The notes under the pieces were generated by a model, which made no database searches, was not told the DNA's origin, and saw only the letters and a program-made list of their open reading frames with translations. Position numbers and translations under genes: made by a program. From positions 44,973 through 84,759 of the forward strand of contig UEGQ01000019.1 in the NCBI GenBank assembly GCA_900466005.1: a stretch of DNA of 39,787 nucleotides, in the 5' to 3' direction. Every line of letters starts with the position of its first letter. Position 1 is the first letter of the stretch. This document shows, piece by piece, positions 8,429 through 15,799 of this stretch. The stretch comes from Hyphomicrobiales bacterium (GTDB lineage: Bacteria > Pseudomonadota > Alphaproteobacteria > Rhizobiales > Rhizobiaceae).

Positions 8429-9169
8429 CTACCGGATGAAGCCCGTGGCGAGCGCGCTTGCCCAGTCCGGCCGTCCATTCGCGGCAGCGAGCTCCGCCAT
8501 CGCCATGTGATCGTAGGGGACCTGCCGGAATGTAACCACCCAGGCGTCGCGACGCTTTTCGCAGACGGCGTAGCAGGCATGCACGTTGCGGGCTTCGACC
8601 TTGTGCGGAAAGGGTCGGTCGTCGGTATAGGCCGGACAGCCGATGCTGCCCGGATTGACAACGAGGCGCCCGTCCGTGAGCCGCACGGTGCGGGAGAGAT
8701 GGGTATGGCCACAGAGGATGAGCGACTCTGAAATTCCTTCGGCCCATGCTTCGATTTCGGTAGCCGGACGCGGCACGACGTGCCCTTCGGAGGTGACCGT
8801 TTCCAGCCAGTACGTGCTGTCGTCCTTCGGCGTCGCGTGGCAGAGATAGACCTCGTCCCGCCAGACAAGGTCGAACGGCAAGGCCCTGAGCCAGTCCCGG
8901 CTGCGATCGTCGAGCTGCCGGAAAGCGTGAGCGTCCGACGGTCCCATCGCCTCCAAGGGCTGCTCGACGAGGTAGCGGTCATGATTGCCGCGCACGGTCG
9001 GAAGACCGAGCCCGAGCACGATTTCTGCCGTTTTCCCGGCGTCCAGCGGTCCGGAAAAGCAATCGCCGAGATTGACGACCGCGTCGATACTGAGCCGGCG
9101 GATATCCTCCAGCACCGCCTCGAGGGCGAGATGATTGCCGTGGATGTCGGCGATCGCGGCGAAGATCAT
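8429..9169 (-). CDS. Calcineurin-like metallophosphoesterase (YfcE/MJ0936-like)
   Basis: The 246-residue enzyme carries the dinuclear metal motifs of the family in order: D8-x-H10 in ADIHGN, GD at 35-36, GNHD at 61-64, and GHTH with flanking LCGHTHLS near residue 155, followed by NPGSIG. Such proteins hydrolyse phosphodiesters or phosphomonoesters; the substrate cannot be read from sequence. It begins 3 nt after the uraH stop in the allA-uraH unit, so it is probably co-transcribed with ureide genes. That position suggests a housekeeping or salvage role with nucleotides, which is inference only. Confidence 0.85.
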   Translation of the reverse strand: MIFAAIADIHGNHLALEAVLEDIRRLSIDAVVNLGDCFSGPLDAGKTAEIVLGLGLPTVRGNHDRYLVEQPLEAMGPSDAHAFRQLDDRSRDWLRALPFDLVWRDEVYLCHATPKDDSTYWLETVTSEGHVVPRPATEIEAWAEGISESLILCGHTHLSRTVRLTDGRLVVNPGSIGCPAYTDDRPFPHKVEARNVHACYAVCEKRRDAWVVTFRQVPYDHMAMAELAAANGRPDWASALATGFIR

Positions 9170-9172
9170 CGC

Positions 9173-9529
9173 TCAGCTGCCCCGGTAGGTCGAGTATCCG
9201 TAGGGCGAAAGCAGGAGCGGGACGTGATAATGCGCCAGCGGATCGCAGACGCCGAACCTGATCGGTATCACGTCGAGGAAGGGTGGAACCGTCAGCGGCG
9301 CGCCCTGTCCGTGCAGGTAGTCGCCGGCGTGGAAGAGCAGTTCGTACTGCCCGACCTTGAAATTCTCGCCCGAGAGGATCGCGCCTCCGTCGATCCGTCC
9401 GTCGGCATTGGTGAACACGGTGCGGATGATCTCCGCCTCCTCGCCGTTCATCCGCAGGAGCTGGATCTTCATGCCCTCGGCAGGCTTTCCGAGCGCGGTG
9501 TCGAGAACATGTGTGGTGAGACCGGTCAT
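9173..9529 (-). CDS. uraH: 5-hydroxyisourate hydrolase
   Basis: UraH (transthyretin-related protein) hydrolyses 5-hydroxyisourate to OHCU, the step after PuuD. The 118-residue length is standard. Diagnostic features are the N-terminal [11 protein letters not shown] with His7, the central Arg in [25 protein letters not shown], and the C-terminal signature YRGS. No periplasmic signal is visible, so it acts in the cytoplasm. Its ATG overlaps the allA stop (ATGA), showing translational coupling in the order allA-uraH-metallophosphoesterase. Confidence 0.96.
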   Translation of the reverse strand: MTGLTTHVLDTALGKPAEGMKIQLLRMNGEEAEIIRTVFTNADGRIDGGAILSGENFKVGQYELLFHAGDYLHGQGAPLTVPPFLDVIPIRFGVCDPLAHYHVPLLLSPYGYSTYRGS

Positions 9530-10026
9530 AAATGCGGCTCCAGTATCGTGAACGGGGAATCGAAAAAGTGCTCTTCCAGATTGTTGCCGGGCCCGACCCG
9601 GTCGACAACCAGAAAATCGCTCACCTCCCCGACGGCCATCAGCGGATGGTGCCAGACATTGCGGCGATAGTTGACGCCCTGGTCCGGTCGCGCGAGAAAA
9701 ACCTGCGGGCGCCCCGGCCTGCCGCCCTCGTCCGGCGAAACGGCGACGAGAAAGGGCCGCCCGGAGAGCGGCGAAAAGCTCTGGCTGCCTAGCGGATGAC
9801 GCTCCATCATGCCGATATCGTAGGGAAAAGCACGCGGCTGCCCGCGAAAGATGTTGACGATCACCCGCGCGCCCTCGCCCGCGATTTCCGGCGAAAACAG
9901 CGCATGGAAACGTTCCGTCGTGCCGCCGTTGATCAGGCGCATGGTCGAGGGATCGGCCTCGACCACCTCGCCGAAGGGGGCAAAGGCGTCGGCGGTGAGA
10001 GGCTGGACTTCAAGGGTTTCCCTCAA
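9526..10026 (-). CDS. allA: Ureidoglycolate lyase
   Basis: AllA splits ureidoglycolate into glyoxylate and urea, the last ring-derived step of purine breakdown. The 166-residue cupin-like protein has the family N-terminus [17 protein letters not shown], the [10 protein letters not shown] and [16 protein letters not shown] motifs, and [12 protein letters not shown] near the C-terminus. The likely start is TTG at 10026 ([10 protein letters not shown]), with GGGAG about 10 nt upstream; a longer in-frame opening at 10182 would run through hepT and is rejected. The hepT stop lies only 5 nt upstream, so allA translation may be reinitiation-dependent on the toxin-antitoxin transcript. Confidence 0.92.
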   Translation of the reverse strand: MRETLEVQPLTADAFAPFGEVVEADPSTMRLINGGTTERFHALFSPEIAGEGARVIVNIFRGQPRAFPYDIGMMERHPLGSQSFSPLSGRPFLVAVSPDEGGRPGRPQVFLARPDQGVNYRRNVWHHPLMAVGEVSDFLVVDRVGPGNNLEEHFFDSPFTILEPHL

Positions 10027-10031
10027 GTGAT

Positions 10032-10397
10032 CTATTCTCCCTGCACGTGTCGGCTTCGAAGTTCTTCGATCTGCGCAATCAGATTCGGCAGCTCGCGTTG
10101 CAGGGTATCCCAGACGAGAGCCATTTCCAGCTCGTAATAGTCGTGGGCGATCAGGTTTCGCATTCCCTTGATTCTCGCCCAAGGGATCTCCGTGTGCTCC
10201 TCGGTGAAATCGGGAAACAATGCGGACATGCGAGACGCTGCTTCACCGACCAATACGAGCGCCATCGTGACGGCCATCTGTGTTCGGACATCCTCCTGAA
10301 ATCGCTCAAGGTCGAGATCGCTTACAAAGCCAAGCGCCTGTCGGGCCGCGGCCTGCATCCTGTGAAGGTATTCGAGCAGGCGTTCGACATCGCTCAT
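10032..10397 (-). CDS. hepT: HepT-type HEPN toxin
   Basis: The 121-residue all-helical protein has the HEPN RNase motif R80-x4-H85-x-Y87 in RNLIAHDYY, the signature of HepT (DUF86) toxins. In characterised pairs HepT is an RNase neutralised by AMP transfer onto the motif tyrosine by MntA. The start codon overlaps the mntA stop by four bases (ATGA). The motif is intact, so the pair may be functional. It lies between the glnII terminator and allA, which is an unusual site for such a module. Confidence 0.9.
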   Translation of the reverse strand: MSDVERLLEYLHRMQAAARQALGFVSDLDLERFQEDVRTQMAVTMALVLVGEAASRMSALFPDFTEEHTEIPWARIKGMRNLIAHDYYELEMALVWDTLQRELPNLIAQIEELRSRHVQGE

Positions 10398-10684
10398 ACG
10401 TCCGTCGCCTCGCGAAGTACGCGCTGCCTGATGCGCTGGGGCAACCCGCCCGGCGTGACGATATCCACCCTGCAGCGAAGTAGGCCCTGAAGTTCCTCCA
10501 GAAGCCCGCCGAGATCGAAAAGTGTCGTCCCCGGCAGCGGATCGACCAGAATATCCAGGTCACTGTCCGGCCGATCCTCCCCGCGGGCGACGGAGCCGAA
10601 GACACGCGGGTTCGCCGCGTTGAAGCGCTTCGTCGCTTCGCGGATCGCCTGCCTGTTCTTCTCCAATGCTTCCGAGGGGCGCAT
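10394..10684 (-). CDS. mntA: MntA-type minimal nucleotidyltransferase antitoxin
   Basis: The 96-residue protein has the nucleotidyltransferase motif G30-S31-x10-D42-x-D44 (GSVARGEDRPDSDLD) and a third acidic position in CRVDIV. This is the minimal nucleotidyltransferase (MNT) antitoxin partner of HepT, which modifies the toxin's HEPN tyrosine. A strong AAGGAGA site precedes the ATG by 9 nt. It starts 49 nt downstream of the glnII terminator hairpin, so it likely has its own promoter in that short gap or relies on readthrough. Confidence 0.9.
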   Translation of the reverse strand: MRPSEALEKNRQAIREATKRFNAANPRVFGSVARGEDRPDSDLDILVDPLPGTTLFDLGGLLEELQGLLRCRVDIVTPGGLPQRIRQRVLREATDV

Positions 10685-10725
10685 CTATTTGTCTCCTTTC
10701 GCCAATATAGCGAAGACCCGCGCAA

Positions 10726-10756
10726 ACGAAAACAGCGCCGGCTTTCGCCGGCGCTG
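10726..10756 (-). terminator. Rho-independent terminator of glnII
   Basis: On the minus strand CAGCGCCGGC-GAAA-GCCGGCGCTG is a perfect 10-bp stem with a GAAA tetraloop, followed by TTTTCGTTT. The hairpin is 27 nt past the glnII stop and has the form of a strong intrinsic terminator. It separates glnII from mntA-hepT-allA. Confidence 0.9.
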
Positions 10757-10783
10757 TCGCAATGTCAGTTCGTTCGTCAGGCC

Positions 10784-11818
10784 TCAGGCCGCGGCAGAAG
10801 CCGCCAGCGGAACTTCCGAGATCGTCTTCAGGACCTGCGAGGCGATCGCATAGGGGTCGCCCTGGGAGTTCGGACGGCGGTCTTCGAGATAGCCGCGGTA
10901 GCCGTTGTTGACGAAGGAATGCGGAACGCGGATCGAAGCGCCGCGGTCGGCAATGCCGTAGGAGAACTTGTTCCACGGAGCCGTCTCGTGCTTGCCGGTC
11001 AGGCGCAGATGGTTGTCCGGACCGTAGACGTCGATGTGCTCCTTCCAGTTCTTGGCAAAGGCAGCCATGAGGGCTTCGAAGTATTCCTTGCCGCCCACTT
11101 CGCGCATGTACTTGGTCGAGAAGTTGCAGTGCATGCCCGAGCCGTTCCAGTCGGTGTCGCCGAGCGGCTTGCAGTGGAATTCGACGTCGATGCCGTACTT
11201 TTCGCAGAGGCGGAGAAGCAGGTAGCGCGCCATCCAGATCTGGTCGGCAGCCTTCTTGGAGCCCTTGCCGAACACCTGGAATTCCCACTGGCCCTTGGCC
11301 ACTTCGGCATTGATGCCTTCGTGGTTGATGCCGGCGGCGAGGCAGAGGTCGAGGTGCTCTTCGACGATCTCGCGGGCGATCGCGCCGACGTTCTTGTAGC
11401 CGACGCCGGTGTAATACGGGCCCTGCGGCGCCGGGAAGCCCTGTTCCGGGAAGCCGAGCGGACGGCCGTTTTCGTAGAAGAAGTACTCCTGCTCGAAGCC
11501 GAACCAGGCATCCTCGTCATCGAGAATGGTGGCGCGGGTGTTGGAGGCGTGCGGCGTGACGCCGTCCGGCATCATGACTTCGCACATGACGAGAACGCCG
11601 TTCGTGCGGGCCGGGTCCGGGTAGACGGCGACGGGCTTCAGCACGCAGTCGGAGCTGTGGCCTTCGGCCTGCATCGTCGAGGAGCCATCGAAGCCCCAGA
11701 GCGGGAGCTGTTCGAGGGTCGGGAAGTTGTCGAATTCCTTGACCTGCGTCTTGCCGCGGAGGTTCGCTACCGGTTTGTAACCGTCGAGCCAGATATACTC
11801 GAGTTTGTACTTGGTCAT
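10784..11818 (-). CDS. glnII: Glutamine synthetase type II
   Basis: GlnII condenses glutamate and ammonia with ATP to glutamine. The 344-residue product is the short eukaryote-like form typical of rhizobia, with YIWLDGY near the N-terminus, the LPLWGFDGSST segment, FGFEQEYFF, GINAEVAKGQWEFQ and NGSGMHCNFSTK motifs of the active site. ATG 11818 (MTKYKLEYIWLDG) matches the family; GAGAG lies upstream. A sigma-54 promoter about 80 nt upstream indicates control by nitrogen limitation via NtrC. Next to ureide genes it would recapture ammonia released from purines. Confidence 0.97.
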   Translation of the reverse strand: MTKYKLEYIWLDGYKPVANLRGKTQVKEFDNFPTLEQLPLWGFDGSSTMQAEGHSSDCVLKPVAVYPDPARTNGVLVMCEVMMPDGVTPHASNTRATILDDEDAWFGFEQEYFFYENGRPLGFPEQGFPAPQGPYYTGVGYKNVGAIAREIVEEHLDLCLAAGINHEGINAEVAKGQWEFQVFGKGSKKAADQIWMARYLLLRLCEKYGIDVEFHCKPLGDTDWNGSGMHCNFSTKYMREVGGKEYFEALMAAFAKNWKEHIDVYGPDNHLRLTGKHETAPWNKFSYGIADRGASIRVPHSFVNNGYRGYLEDRRPNSQGDPYAIASQVLKTISEVPLAASAAA

Positions 11819-11900
11819 CCTTGGTCTCTCTTCAGTGGGCACTCATCTGACGCGCTGCAAAGGTGAAACCTCCGGGCGACGCCATTCCGCGTCTAATGAA

Positions 11901-11915
11901 GCAGGAACCGTGCCA
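11901..11915 (-). promoter_or_regulatory. Sigma-54 (-24/-12) promoter of glnII
   Basis: On the minus strand TGGCACGGTTCCTGC has the invariant GG and GC dinucleotides separated by exactly ten bases and matches the TGGCAC half fully. The -12 half reads CTGCTT instead of TTGCA. It lies 83 nt upstream of the glnII start, and rhizobial glnII is known to be RpoN/NtrC dependent. Transcription would begin near 11890. Confidence 0.85.
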
Positions 11916-12120
11916 ACTGCGACCGACCACGCTCCGGCCGGCATGTTTTGTCGCAGGCACGGGTTCGCGGGCACGTCTGAGACATGAAGATTCCTTAACA
12001 ATTTTCGCCCGCCTCATGGACGGTGACCTGCCTCACTTTTGACCTCCGGCGGAAGAACGCGGTGATGAATTCGTGCTCAGTACCGCCTTTGAGGCAAAAC
12101 TGCCCATTTTTTATGCATTC

Positions 12121-12137
12121 AGCACATTTGATGTGCA
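12121..12137. promoter_or_regulatory. Candidate NtrC binding site between glnII and DUF2735
   Basis: The palindrome GCACATTTGATGTGC fits GCAC-N7-GTGC, the core of the NtrC consensus, with arms extended to GCACA / TGTGC. It lies about 205 bp upstream of the glnII -24/-12 element and about 85 bp upstream of the DUF2735 start, in an AT-rich intergenic segment. An enhancer serving glnII, and possibly both genes, is plausible. Confidence 0.55.
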
Positions 12138-12174
12138 TTCACTTTCAAAAACTGCTAGAAACAAATTATCGCGC

Positions 12175-12193
12175 CCGGGCGTTCTCAGCCCGG
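12175..12193 (+). other. Hairpin in the DUF2735 leader
   Basis: CCGGGC-GTTCTCA-GCCCGG forms a perfect 6-bp stem about 30 nt before the DUF2735 start codon. No U-run follows, so it is not a terminator; it may stabilise or regulate the leader. Confidence 0.4.
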
Positions 12194-12221
12194 TGCAGAA
12201 CGGAAAGCGAGAGGCAGCAGC

Positions 12222-12398
12222 ATGGCGACGAACATTGTTCGGGAATCTGCGAAGATCTACGAGTTCCCGGTTCGCAACATCCAGAGGCTGAAGGACGCGC
12301 AGGAGAACCGCCCCCGTCCGCTGATCTACGACAGCGGCTGCGGCAGCTGGTATCACGAGGAAGCCATCCGCGAAGAGGAAGAGGCGCGCAAGCAATAG
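12222..12398 (+). CDS. DUF2735 small protein
   Basis: The 58-residue protein (MATNIVRESAKIYEFPVRN...) matches the DUF2735 family of short rhizobial proteins, with a central conserved IYEFPVR segment, PRPLIYDSGCGSWYHEEAI, and an acidic/basic tail. A GAGAGG site lies 8-9 nt before the ATG. It is divergent from glnII with about 400 nt between, an arrangement I recall as recurrent in Rhizobiaceae. This makes a role in nitrogen status or glutamine synthetase control worth considering. No catalytic motif is visible and no function is known to me. Confidence 0.85.
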   Translation: MATNIVRESAKIYEFPVRNIQRLKDAQENRPRPLIYDSGCGSWYHEEAIREEEEARKQ

Positions 12399-12417
12399 CG
12401 CGCCGCTCGAGGCAAAA

Positions 12418-13440
12418 TCAGGCCTTCACCCCGAAAAGCCGCAGGCGCATGACGCCGCCATCGGGATGCATGGCGAAGCGCACATGGGTGACCGGCCCGA
12501 TATCGGCGATCGCTTCGCCGGCATACGCGTGGACCTTGTCCATCTCCAGCTTCTGGCGGAAAAGAACCGGTTTCCAGGCCTCCGACGCCGCGATGTCGGC
12601 GTCCGACAGCGTATCACCGAGCTCCGGCAGATAGGCGCCGAGCAATTCGCAAGCGTCGGGATAATTCCCCTTGAAGAAGTGCGTGTCGACGACCACCCGG
12701 CGGATGACGCCCGGATGGCCGAGGCGGATCACCGCCCAGTCGTGACCCGGGCCGCGGCGGCGCTTTGTTTCCCAGCCGTCACCCATATTGAGGCCACGCC
12801 CCGGTCCGAGCATCTTGTCGGGATGGCCGTAATGGGCATCCGACCAGGCGAGCGATTTCGCACCGTGAAAGATATAAGCGAGATCGATTTCCTCGTCTGA
12901 GCCGACCTTGGACCAGTCGAAATAGGCCGTGCCGTAGACGCGGAGACGGGCAATGCCACCGTCCGGATAGATGTGCAGGCGAAGATGCGTCCAGACCCGC
13001 TCACGATCGGCATTCTCGAAGAAATGCTGCGCCGAAGGGCCGAGCGGGCTCTTGGGCAGAAGTTCGGTCCATTCGGTCGTATCTGTCGGATCGCCGTCCG
13101 CCACGAAGGCGGCCTCGATCGAGCAGTGCGGCGGATAATTGCCGGTGAAGAAGTGTGTGTCGACGTCGAAGCCGGCGATCCGGCCCGGCATGGCGAGGCG
13201 GATCACCGACCAGTCGTGGCCGGGCACACGCTTGCGACGGCTTTCCCAGCCGTCCATGTACTTGCCGTTGTCGTCGTAGAGGTCGGGATCGAAGGCGGCA
13301 GGCGCGTCGTTCAGCATGCGCTCCAGGGGCGCGAAGAACTCGTCGGTCGCAAAGACGCCCTTCGCCCCGAGGCGAGCCGAGGCGAGGTTGACGCAGCCTG
13401 CCGCGAAACCGGGCAAGAGGACGGTCGAAATTTCGGGCAT
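12418..13440 (-). CDS. alc: Allantoicase
   Basis: Allantoicase hydrolyses allantoate to ureidoglycolate and urea. The 340-residue product is built from two homologous allantoicase repeats. The first has GWESRRKR..GHDWSVIRL and DVDTHFFTGNYP, and the second GWETKRRR..GHDWAVIRL and VVDTHFFKGNYP. The start MPEISTVLLPGF at 13440 lies 1 nt after the uraD stop, so it is the last gene of puuE-uraD-alc. A longer in-frame opening at 13569 falls inside uraD and is rejected. Confidence 0.96.
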   Translation of the reverse strand: MPEISTVLLPGFAAGCVNLASARLGAKGVFATDEFFAPLERMLNDAPAAFDPDLYDDNGKYMDGWESRRKRVPGHDWSVIRLAMPGRIAGFDVDTHFFTGNYPPHCSIEAAFVADGDPTDTTEWTELLPKSPLGPSAQHFFENADRERVWTHLRLHIYPDGGIARLRVYGTAYFDWSKVGSDEEIDLAYIFHGAKSLAWSDAHYGHPDKMLGPGRGLNMGDGWETKRRRGPGHDWAVIRLGHPGVIRRVVVDTHFFKGNYPDACELLGAYLPELGDTLSDADIAASEAWKPVLFRQKLEMDKVHAYAGEAIADIGPVTHVRFAMHPDGGVMRLRLFGVKA

Positions 13441-13441
13441 G

Positions 13442-13942
13442 TCAGTCGTTCTCCGGAATGAGGCTTTCGAGTCGAAGCCGGGCAATCTTCTCGACCTGCG
13501 CGCAGGCGGTCTCGAACTCCTGCTCCCGGCTGTTGGCGATGCGGGTTTCGAAGGCGGACAGGATGTCATCCCTGGTCAGCCCCTTCACGGCAATGATGAA
13601 GGGAAAGCCGAATTTTTCCGTATAGGCCTCGTTGAGCGCGGTGAAACGGGCGTGCTGCGCAGGCGACAGCCGGTCGAGGCCGGCGCCGGCCTGTTCCTTG
13701 CGACTGTCCTCGGTCAGTTCGCCGGCGATCGCCAGCCGCCCCGCGAGGTCCGGGTGGGCGCGCAAGACGCCGAGCCGTTCCGCTTCGCTCGCTGCACGGA
13801 ATGCCGCGCACATGGACGCGTGTGCGCCGGCGGCGGTGAGAGGTTCTCGAATGGCTCCCGCGTCGAAAGCGCGCTCGGCAATGAAGGGGGAATGCTCGAA
13901 TACGCCGCCGAAGCGGGCGATGAAGTCGTCTCTGGCCACCAT
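13442..13942 (-). CDS. uraD: OHCU decarboxylase
   Basis: UraD decarboxylates 2-oxo-4-hydroxy-4-carboxy-5-ureidoimidazoline to S-allantoin, after UraH. The 166-residue helical protein shows FGGVFEHSPFIAE at the N-terminus, the catalytic AHPDLAGR segment, SRKEQAGAGLDRL, and KFGFPFIIAVKG, all hallmarks of the family. ATG 13942 lies 1 nt after the puuE stop. Together with PuuE and Alc it forms a tight three-gene unit for the allantoin steps. Confidence 0.95.
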   Translation of the reverse strand: MVARDDFIARFGGVFEHSPFIAERAFDAGAIREPLTAAGAHASMCAAFRAASEAERLGVLRAHPDLAGRLAIAGELTEDSRKEQAGAGLDRLSPAQHARFTALNEAYTEKFGFPFIIAVKGLTRDDILSAFETRIANSREQEFETACAQVEKIARLRLESLIPEND

Positions 13943-13943
13943 G

Positions 13944-14867
13944 TCAGATGCTGTCCGGCTTGTGGTGTTCGTGCCAGTGGCGGGCGATCTCGATCCGACG
14001 CGGGACCCAGACCTTCTCGTGCGAGAGCACGTAGTCGATGAAGCGGGCGAGCGCCGCGGCGCGGCCAGGCCTGCCGACGAGGCGGCAGTGAAGGCCGACA
14101 TTCATCATCTTCGGCGTACCGCTCTTACCTTCCGCATAGAGCACGTCGAACGCATCTTTCAGATAGGTGAAGAACTGGTCGCCGGAATTGAAGCCCTGCG
14201 GCGTCGCGAACCGCATGTCGTTGGTTTCGAGCGTATAGGGGATGATGAGGAAGGGCTTTCCGTCCAGGCCCTTCACCCAATAGGGCAGATCGTCGGCATA
14301 GCTGTCGGAGGAATAGAGGAAGCCCCCCTCCTCCATGACGAGCCTGAGCGTGTTCCCGGAGGGCTTGCCCTGGTACATGCCGAGCGGGTGCGAGCCGGTC
14401 AGTTCCTTGTGAAGGCGCACCGCTTCGAGAATATGCTGGCGCTCGACCTCTTCCGGGAAATCCTTGTATTCCAGCCAACGATACCCGTGGCTGGCGATCT
14501 CCCAGCCGGCTTCCTTCATGGCGGCGACCGCTTCCGGATTGCGGGCCATGGCAAGCGTCACGCCATAGACGGTCACCGGCACCTTGCGTTCGGTGAACAT
14601 CCGCCAGAGCCGCCAGAAGCCGGCCCGAGAACCGTATTCGTAGATCGATTCCATGTTGAGGTTGCGCTGGCCCGGCCAGGGCTGCGCCCCGACGATCTCG
14701 GAAAGCAGGTTTTCCGACGCCGGATCACCGTCGAGGATCGAGCTTTCGCCGCCCTCCTCGTAATTGACCACGAATTGCACGGCAATGCGGGCGTCGTTCG
14801 GCCATTTCGGATCGGGAGCGGCGCGGCCGTAGCCGACGAGATCACGCGGATAATCGTCCTTCAGCAT
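13944..14867 (-). CDS. puuE: Allantoinase PuuE (polysaccharide-deacetylase family)
   Basis: PuuE converts allantoin to allantoate using a metal-independent NodB-like fold distinct from amidohydrolase allantoinases. The 307-residue protein carries the DYPRDLVGYGR N-terminus, VQFVVNYEEGGE, EIASHGYRWLEYKDF and GLHCRLVGRPGRA, all expected in this family. ATG 14867 is preferred over an in-frame ATG at 14906 because GAAGG lies 8 nt upstream. It opens the puuE-uraD-alc operon; 111 nt separate it from the DUF1045 gene upstream on the same strand. Confidence 0.95.
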   Translation of the reverse strand: MLKDDYPRDLVGYGRAAPDPKWPNDARIAVQFVVNYEEGGESSILDGDPASENLLSEIVGAQPWPGQRNLNMESIYEYGSRAGFWRLWRMFTERKVPVTVYGVTLAMARNPEAVAAMKEAGWEIASHGYRWLEYKDFPEEVERQHILEAVRLHKELTGSHPLGMYQGKPSGNTLRLVMEEGGFLYSSDSYADDLPYWVKGLDGKPFLIIPYTLETNDMRFATPQGFNSGDQFFTYLKDAFDVLYAEGKSGTPKMMNVGLHCRLVGRPGRAAALARFIDYVLSHEKVWVPRRIEIARHWHEHHKPDSI

Positions 14868-14978
14868 CAAATCACCTTCGTCATGCGGATGCCGAACGGT
14901 AAGCATGGAGACCGGCGATGTCGAGACGGAAAAGATGCGCGGAGCGCTGCCTTTCCGGCAGCGGTGACGACCGCCCGG

Positions 14979-15686
14979 TCAGGCGATCTTGCGCACCGAA
15001 ATTCGGCCGAGCGGGTGCAGCGAATGCACCTGGAAGGGCGCGCCCGGCTCCCGCTCGACGAAGAGCGCGAGATTGGCGACGACCACCCGGTCCTGCAGCG
15101 CCGGGTCGAAATGGTGACGCAGTGCCGCTTCGACCCTCTGAAAATCCTTGGCGAGCAGCGGCCCCGTCAGCGTCATGTGAAAGCGAAACTCGTCCATGAC
15201 GTAGGGATGACCCCAGCGGTAGAGATTGGCGAACTGCGGCGCCGACAGTCCTTCCGGACTGCGCCGGTCGATCTCCGCCTCGCTGAATGGCGCACGGAAG
15301 GCATCGAACTCCTGGACGACGGACGCAGCGAGATGGTCGAGCTGCGGGCAGGTATTCGACAGCAGGAGACCGTAGAAATCGCCGAGCCGGGCGACCTCCA
15401 GCCGCGGAAGCGCGATCGGTTCGACTGTGCCGGCAAAGCGCATGAGGCGATTGAGAAGCGAGGCTTCCGTCTGCCCCTCGGCCAGCCGGAACGGAGCCTT
15501 GAAGGTCGCGTGGAAGCCGGTGCGGCGCGGCAGCGCCGTATGGAAAGCGATCTCGTGCAGACCGAGCCCGGGCACCACCGGATGGTCGACGGGAAGGTCC
15601 GAAAAGACGTTCCGCCCGAGCCATGCCGAGGCGGCATGGGTCAGAGGATCGCCCGGAGGCGGCGTGAAATAGATCGCATACCGCAT
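14979..15686 (-). CDS. DUF1045 protein, 2H phosphoesterase-like
   Basis: The 235-residue product has two H-x-T motifs, HATF in TGFHATFKAPF near residue 60 and HMTL in RFHMTLTGPL near residue 170, the hallmark of the 2H phosphoesterase superfamily. DUF1045 members are often called phosphonate metabolism proteins because they occur in phn clusters. Here there are no phn genes, so that label may mislead. A GGAGAAG site precedes the ATG. It may be co-transcribed with puuE downstream. Confidence 0.85.
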   Translation of the reverse strand: MRYAIYFTPPPGDPLTHAASAWLGRNVFSDLPVDHPVVPGLGLHEIAFHTALPRRTGFHATFKAPFRLAEGQTEASLLNRLMRFAGTVEPIALPRLEVARLGDFYGLLLSNTCPQLDHLAASVVQEFDAFRAPFSEAEIDRRSPEGLSAPQFANLYRWGHPYVMDEFRFHMTLTGPLLAKDFQRVEAALRHHFDPALQDRVVVANLALFVEREPGAPFQVHSLHPLGRISVRKIA

Positions 15687-15799
15687 CGCAACTTCTCCGC
15701 GTGACTGCTGGCGGCGAACTTTAGCAATCGCCGTTACACGCAAGCTGATAGGTGATTTGCGTGACAGTATGACGACGGGAGATCGTTGAAATTTCTCGT

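Noticed and set aside
9526..10182. Longer allA start at 10182
   Set aside because: It would run through the coding sequence of hepT and adds no conserved residues; TTG 10026 fits the family N-terminus.
12023..12634. 203-codon plus-strand frame over the DUF2735 gene and alc
   Set aside because: Out of frame with DUF2735 and antisense to alc; no recognisable domain.
13632..15704. 690-codon plus-strand open frame across uraD, puuE and DUF1045
   Set aside because: Antisense to three clear genes; low-complexity Arg/Gly-rich translation without any motif.
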